From: JAICTV01 sp035634055
GTDB lineage: Bacteria; Planctomycetota; Phycisphaerae; Tepidisphaerales; Tepidisphaeraceae
NCBI GenBank assembly: GCA_035634055.1
Contig: DASQDR010000284.1
Span: 1-27,513, forward strand
Reading direction: 5' to 3'
DNA length: 27,513 nt
This document shows, in pieces, positions 23,508 through 27,513 of the stretch. The position numbers were made by a program, and so were the translations under genes. The notes beneath the pieces were generated by a model, which was given only the letters and a program-made list of their open reading frames with translations, had not been told where the DNA came from and did no database searches. How positions within the stretch are numbered: position 1 is the stretch's first letter; every line of letters begins with the position of its first letter.

Positions 23508-24386
23508 ATGTCGCTGCCGCGGATCACCATCGTCACCCCGAGCTTCAACCAGGGGAAGTACCTCGAGCAGACGATCCGCTCCGTCCTCGACCAGGGCTAC
23601 CCCAACCTCGAGTACATCATCTGCGACGGCGGCTCCAAGGATGAGTCGGTCGACATCATCAAGAAGTACGCCGACCGCCTGGCCTACTGGTGCAGCGAGA
23701 AGGACCGCGGCCAGAGCCACGCGATCAACAAGGGGTTCAAGCGCGCCACCGGCGACCTGTACGCCTACATCAACAGCGACGACTACTTCTTCCCGGGGGC
23801 ATTCGAGCGCGTCGCCAGCGCGTATCAAGAGGGCGGGCGGTTCATCCTCGGGTGGAGCCAGTACCTCGAGCCCAATGGCGACTTCCGCCCCTACCCGTGG
23901 AAAATTCACTCCGAGCCGAGCGACTGGCTGGTGACCAACCCGATCCCGCAGCAGTCAGCGTTCTGGTCGGCGCAGCTCTGGAAGCAGCTCGGCGCGTTCC
24001 GCGAGGACCTGCACTACAGCTTCGACTACGAGTACTGGCTGCGGCTGAAGTTCAAGGGCGGGGTCGGCCCGCACACAGTCAACCAGTGCCTGGCGGTCTT
24101 CCGCCTGCACGGCGCGAGCAAGACGATGAGCGGCGAGACGCCCTTCGAGCACGACGACCGGATGCTGGTCGAGGAATACCTGCCGTACCTGTCGCGCAGC
24201 GAGCGGCGGATCGTGCGCGGCGCCCACCGCCGCGCCAAGGCGCGCGCCAACCGCAAGGCGGGGTGGGCCGCCCTCAAGCGGCACGACCTGGCCGAGGCGC
24301 GCAAGCGCGCCTGGGGAACGGTCTCCAACGCGGCCACGAGCCTGGAATCGTGGCGGCTGATGTACTGCGCACTGCGGGGGCACTAA
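23508..24386 (+). CDS. Glycosyltransferase family 2 (first of three)
   Basis: Inverting GT-A transferase of 292 residues. Start LPRITIVTPSFNQGKYLEQT, nucleotide-binding ICDGGSKDES, and the metal-binding acidic pair in INSDDYFFPGAF. The mid-region AFWSAQLWKQLGAFREDLHY ... DYEYWLRL is the usual acceptor-side segment (catalytic base expected near FDYEYW). A basic region (HRRAKARANRKAGWAALKR) leads to a C-terminal tail SLESWRLMYCALRGH that is shared with the next two genes. There is no membrane segment, so it is probably a soluble or peripheral enzyme. ATG 23508 lacks a clear Shine-Dalgarno sequence. The gap to the next gene is 7 bases, so the two are co-transcribed. Confidence 0.9.
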   Translation: MSLPRITIVTPSFNQGKYLEQTIRSVLDQGYPNLEYIICDGGSKDESVDIIKKYADRLAYWCSEKDRGQSHAINKGFKRATGDLYAYINSDDYFFPGAFERVASAYQEGGRFILGWSQYLEPNGDFRPYPWKIHSEPSDWLVTNPIPQQSAFWSAQLWKQLGAFREDLHYSFDYEYWLRLKFKGGVGPHTVNQCLAVFRLHGASKTMSGETPFEHDDRMLVEEYLPYLSRSERRIVRGAHRRAKARANRKAGWAALKRHDLAEARKRAWGTVSNAATSLESWRLMYCALRGH

Positions 24387-24393
24387 GAAGCCG

Positions 24394-25299
24394 ATGTCGT
24401 CGCCGCGCGTCACCGTCCTGATGCCCGTCTACAACGCCGCCCGCTACCTCGCGGAAGCGGTCGACAGCATCCTCGCGCAAACCTATCGCGACTTCGACTT
24501 CGTCATCGTCAATGACGGCTCCACCGATCGCAGCCAGCAGGTGCTCGAGCGCTACGCGCAGCGCGACGGGCGCATCAAGCTGATCTCGCGGGCGAACACC
24601 GGCATCGTCGGCGCGCTCAACGACGGGCTGGCCGAGTGCCGCGGCGAGTACGTCGCCCGCATGGACGCGGACGACATCGCGATGCCGGACCGCCTGGCCG
24701 TGCAACTCCAGTTCATGGACCGTCACCCGGAGGTGGTCGCCTACGGCTCTCGCGTGATCGGGATCGACCCCTACGGGTGCGAGCTGTTCCGATCCGAGCA
24801 CAAGGCGGATCACGAGGCGATCGACGCGGAGCTGCTCAACGGCGTCGGCTGGGCGATCGTCCACCCGGCGGCGGTGCTGCGGCGGGAAGCGGTCGAGGCT
24901 GTCGGGCGCTACCGGCAGCAATTCCAGTGGGTCGAGGACCTCGATCTTTTCTTGCGCCTGTCAGAGCGCGGGCAGCTTGCAAACGCCGAGGCGTTCCTGT
25001 TGAACTACCGGCAGCACACCGAGAGCGTCAACCGGACCCGAGCGGCGGAGCAGGCGAGGCTGGCGGACGCCGCCGTGCGCGACGCCTACGCCCGCCGCGG
25101 AAGGCCCGTCCCCCACGGCTGGAAGTTCGTCCCCAAGCCGCGCCCGGCCAAGGAGGCGCAGTTGCGAACGTGGGCGTGGAAGGCGATGAAGGCCGGCAAC
25201 GTGCCGGCGGCGCGCAAGCACGCGGTGGCCCTGTGGAAGGTCGCCCCCCTCTCGGTCGAATCCTGGCGCACCCTGCTGTGCGCGATGCGCGGGTATTAG
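24394..25299 (+). CDS. Glycosyltransferase family 2 (second of three)
   Basis: 301 residues, GT-A fold: VTVLMPVYNAARYLAEAVDS, VNDGSTDRS, and DxD-type RMDADD. Later motifs ELLNGVGWAIVHPAAVLRRE and VEDLDLFLRLSERGQLAN are nearly repeated in the following gene, showing a tandem paralogue pair. The C-terminal segment MKAGNVPAARKHAVALWKVA then SVESWRTLLCAMRGY is shared by all three GT2 proteins. Start ATG 24394 is seven bases past the previous stop. It probably adds one sugar of the repeat unit; donor and linkage are unknown. Confidence 0.9.
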   Translation: MSSPRVTVLMPVYNAARYLAEAVDSILAQTYRDFDFVIVNDGSTDRSQQVLERYAQRDGRIKLISRANTGIVGALNDGLAECRGEYVARMDADDIAMPDRLAVQLQFMDRHPEVVAYGSRVIGIDPYGCELFRSEHKADHEAIDAELLNGVGWAIVHPAAVLRREAVEAVGRYRQQFQWVEDLDLFLRLSERGQLANAEAFLLNYRQHTESVNRTRAAEQARLADAAVRDAYARRGRPVPHGWKFVPKPRPAKEAQLRTWAWKAMKAGNVPAARKHAVALWKVAPLSVESWRTLLCAMRGY

Positions 25300-25304
25300 A
25301 CGGC

Positions 25305-26264
25305 GTGCGCACCCAGGAAGCGAAAGGATCGCGGGTCAGCGAAGTGGCAATCGGCAACGGAAAAGTTCCGGCCATCTCGGTCGTCATGCCGGTGTACAAC
25401 ACCGAGGCTTACCTCGCGCCCGCGATCGAGAGCATCCTCGCGCAGACGTTCGGCGACTACGAGTTCATCATCCTCGACGACGGCTCGACCGACAGCTCGG
25501 TGCACACCATCCAGCAGTACGCCGAGCACGACGAGCGCATCCGCTTCTTCCCGCTGGAGCACCGCGGCTACGTGAGCCTGCTCCGCCGCGGGCTCAACCA
25601 CTGCCGCGGCGAGTTCGTCGCGCGGATGGACAGCGACGACATCTCCACCCCCGACCGCTTCGAGAAGCAGGTCGCCCACCTGCGCCAGCACACGGATGTT
25701 GTCGCGCTCGGCAGCCGCGTCTGCCTGATCGATCCCTTCGGCTCGCAGTTCGAGAAGCCGGCCCACAAGCTGCACCACGCGGAGATCGAGGCGGAACTGC
25801 TCAACGGTGTCGGATGGGCGATCGTCCACCCGACCGTGATGATGCGGCGCGACGCGCTGATGAAGGTCGGCGGCTACCGCGAGGACCTGATGGTCAGCGA
25901 GGACCTCGACCTGTTCCTGCGCCTGGCGGAGGTCGGCAAGCTCGCCAACCTGCCGGACGTGCTGCTCCAGTACCGCCAGCACCTGGGGAGCGTGAACTTC
26001 ACCAAGTACGAACAGCAGAAGGCGGTGAAGCGGCAGATCGTGGCCGACGCGTACAAGCGGCGCGGGATGCCGATGCCGGCGAACTGGGCGTTCCGGGAGC
26101 GCAAGCTGCTGCCGCACCCCGAGCAGTACCGCCGCTGGGGCTGGGCCGCCCTGCGCAGCGGCAACCTCAGCGTCGCCCGCCGCCATGCCATCAGCGCCAT
26201 CCGCCAGGCGCCGCTGTCGATGGACACGTGGAGGCTGACGGTGTGCGCGCTGCGCGGAAGATAA
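25305..26264 (+). CDS. Glycosyltransferase family 2 (third of three)
   Basis: Paralogue of the preceding gene: ISVVMPVYNTEAYLAPAIES, LDDGSTDSS, RMDSDD, ELLNGVGWAIVHPTVMMRRD and SEDLDLFLRLAEVGKLAN, ending SMDTWRLTVCALRGR. From GTG 25305 it has 319 residues. GTG 25344 (306 residues, beginning at AIGNGKVPAISVV) is equally possible, and the first in-frame ATG is already inside the catalytic core, so a GTG start is required; neither has a convincing ribosome site. The frame is open much further upstream, but that is antiphase translation of the previous gene. GT-A fold; no membrane segment. Divergence from its twin around the acceptor half suggests a different acceptor. Confidence 0.87.
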   Translation: MRTQEAKGSRVSEVAIGNGKVPAISVVMPVYNTEAYLAPAIESILAQTFGDYEFIILDDGSTDSSVHTIQQYAEHDERIRFFPLEHRGYVSLLRRGLNHCRGEFVARMDSDDISTPDRFEKQVAHLRQHTDVVALGSRVCLIDPFGSQFEKPAHKLHHAEIEAELLNGVGWAIVHPTVMMRRDALMKVGGYREDLMVSEDLDLFLRLAEVGKLANLPDVLLQYRQHLGSVNFTKYEQQKAVKRQIVADAYKRRGMPMPANWAFRERKLLPHPEQYRRWGWAALRSGNLSVARRHAISAIRQAPLSMDTWRLTVCALRGR

Positions 26265-26276
26265 GGCGCGGTGAAA

Positions 26277-26400
26277 CCCAAAATCCGAAATCGGAATGAC
26301 GAACGAACGCCAGCGGGGCCTACGCTTCGTCATTCGTCATTCGTGCTTGATTCTGGTTTCTGGTTTCGTCATTCGGATTTCGTTCCTGGCTTGAACCTTC
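26277..26400. repeat. Inverted-repeat element, family E
   Basis: The left arm aaatccgaaatcggaatgacgaa (about 26281-26303) pairs with the right arm, whose parts are cgtcattcggatttcgtt (about 26367-26384) and cttcgtcattcgtcattcgt (about 26325-26344). Arms are built from attcgtc and ggtttct units. It is less GC-rich than the genes around it. It ends about 16 bases before ATG 26417. Confidence 0.75.
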
Positions 26401-26416
26401 GTCGTTCGGATCGCGC

Positions 26417-27513
26417 ATGAGAGTTGCTTTCGCCAACGCCAAGTTCCGCACCAGCGCCAACGAGGGCGCCGATGCGCACGTGCGCCAGGTGGCGGCGAAC
26501 GCCGCCGCCATCGGGCACGAGATGTACATGTGGCCCCCGCACACGCACCCGGCCACGAAGCCGCTGCCCGACGGGCGCATCGCGCGCATCCGGGCGCTGC
26601 GGTCGATGGACGTCATCTATACCCGCGTCCAGCACGACGTGCAGAAGCCGCTCACCTGGACCCTCGGCGCGCAGCGCGCGCTGCTGGGCAACCCGCTGTT
26701 CGTCTGGGAGTTCAACACCGTCCCGGAGTACGGCGAGTACCGCGGCATGTCGCCCGCGCAGGTCCGCGCGCAGGTCGAGCAGTTCCGCCACTACGGCCGC
26801 GGGTGCGACCTGGCCGTCTGCGTCTCCCAGCACCTGGCGGACTACGTGAAGAGCAACCTCGGCATCCAGCGCACGCTGACGGTGCCCAACGGCAGCGACC
26901 CGGATCTTTACACCCCCGCCGCCGAACCGGTGGCGCGCGTGCGCAAGGGTGCGGACGCCTTCAACGTCCTGTGGATCGGCAGCGCGTTCACCGCGTGGCA
27001 TAACTTCGGCCTACTCGCCGACGCCGCCAAGATCATCCACTCGCGCGGGAACCCGACTAACGTCGTCTTCCACATCATCGGCCCCGGCATGGACGCCATG
27101 CGCGACATGCCGCCGAACGTGCACTACTACGGCAGCGAGAAGTACGAATTTCTCCCGCGCTGGCTGGCGGCGATGGACGTGGGGCTCAACGTCTACAAGC
27201 CGGGGCCGGCGGATTATTCGTCGCCGCTGAAGGTGTTCGACTACATGGCGAGCGGCCTGTGCGTCGTCGCCACCGACCAGCCGCAGACGCGCGAGATCTT
27301 CGCTCAGCTCGATCAGCTCGACCTGCTGATGCCGCACGACAACCCGCAACTGCTGGCCGACAGCCTGACCACCCTCAGCCGCGACCGCGACCGCGCGCGC
27401 CGGCAAGGCGAGGCGGCGCGCAGGCTGCTGATCGAGAAGTACACCTGGCGGCGGGCGATCGTCGACACGTTCCGCGAGATCGAAAAGCTGATGCAGGAGC
27501 GCGGCCGCAAGCC
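26417..27513 (+). CDS. Glycosyltransferase family 4 (3' end outside window)
   Basis: The open frame from ATG 26417 runs through the right edge without a stop; 365 residues are visible. N-terminus MRVAFANAKFRTSANEGADA, then LFVWEFNTVPEYGEYRG, CDLAVCVSQHLADYVKSN and VPNGSDPDLYTP, a typical GT4 inter-domain start. The C-terminal domain has VLWIGSAFTAWHNFGLLADA, HIIGPGMDAM and SSPLKVFDYMASGLCVVAT, the SPLK-x-[FL]-[DE]-YMA form of the donor site, where the first glutamate of E-x7-E is replaced. The chain ends near its expected length (YTWRRAIVDTFREIEKLMQE), so little is missing. Only a weak GGA precedes the start, next to repeat E. It is probably the last visible sugar transferase of the surface polysaccharide cluster. 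Confidence 0.88.
   Translation, partial: MRVAFANAKFRTSANEGADAHVRQVAANAAAIGHEMYMWPPHTHPATKPLPDGRIARIRALRSMDVIYTRVQHDVQKPLTWTLGAQRALLGNPLFVWEFNTVPEYGEYRGMSPAQVRAQVEQFRHYGRGCDLAVCVSQHLADYVKSNLGIQRTLTVPNGSDPDLYTPAAEPVARVRKGADAFNVLWIGSAFTAWHNFGLLADAAKIIHSRGNPTNVVFHIIGPGMDAMRDMPPNVHYYGSEKYEFLPRWLAAMDVGLNVYKPGPADYSSPLKVFDYMASGLCVVATDQPQTREIFAQLDQLDLLMPHDNPQLLADSLTTLSRDRDRARRQGEAARRLLIEKYTWRRAIVDTFREIEKLMQERGRK

Noticed and set aside
26424..27003. Short frames at the right end as separate genes
   Set aside because: They are out-of-frame shadows of the GT4 gene that begins at 26417 and runs off the right edge without a stop.

Overview
The window is GC-rich coding DNA that I read as a fragment of a Planctomycetota chromosome, probably Phycisphaerae. 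The basis is the LEPR-like N-terminal tag (FEALENRQLMAS) on a large exported beta-helix protein, a VPLPA/PEP-CTERM-type C-terminus on another exported protein, several starts without a Shine-Dalgarno sequence, and many intergenic inverted repeats. The phylum is an inference. I found no rRNA, tRNA, CRISPR array, transposase or integrase.

Layout. (1) 2-1963: 3' part of purL (purine synthesis), cut by the left edge and carrying two repeat-derived insertions in frame. (2) 2070-3701: ArnT/PMT-type membrane glycosyltransferase whose start lies inside a perfect hairpin. (3) 3836-7239: a two-gene carbohydrate ABC importer; the first gene fuses a solute-binding protein to a MalF-type permease, the second is a MalG-type permease; no ATPase gene is present. 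(4) 7335-12670: a four-gene type VII secretion-like module of two small WXG100-like proteins, a helical protein between them and a 1336-residue EssC/FtsK-like membrane ATPase. (5) 12869-13519, minus strand: a PEP-CTERM-like exported protein. (6) 13842-27513: a surface-polysaccharide cluster with galE, an exported PKD/parallel beta-helix protein, a family 4 glycosyltransferase, a Wzm/Wzt ABC exporter pair, another GT4, three related GT2 enzymes and a GT4 cut by the right edge. GalE would supply UDP-galactose-type sugars, the glycosyltransferases would build the chain and Wzm/Wzt would export it.

The most unusual feature is the non-coding architecture. Many gaps hold an imperfect inverted repeat whose arms are built from short 7-9 bp tandem units. 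At least eight sequence types can be distinguished. Many end only a few bases before the next start codon, where no Shine-Dalgarno sequence is visible. One type also sits inside two unrelated genes, purL and the malG-like gene, and is translated in the same frame in both.
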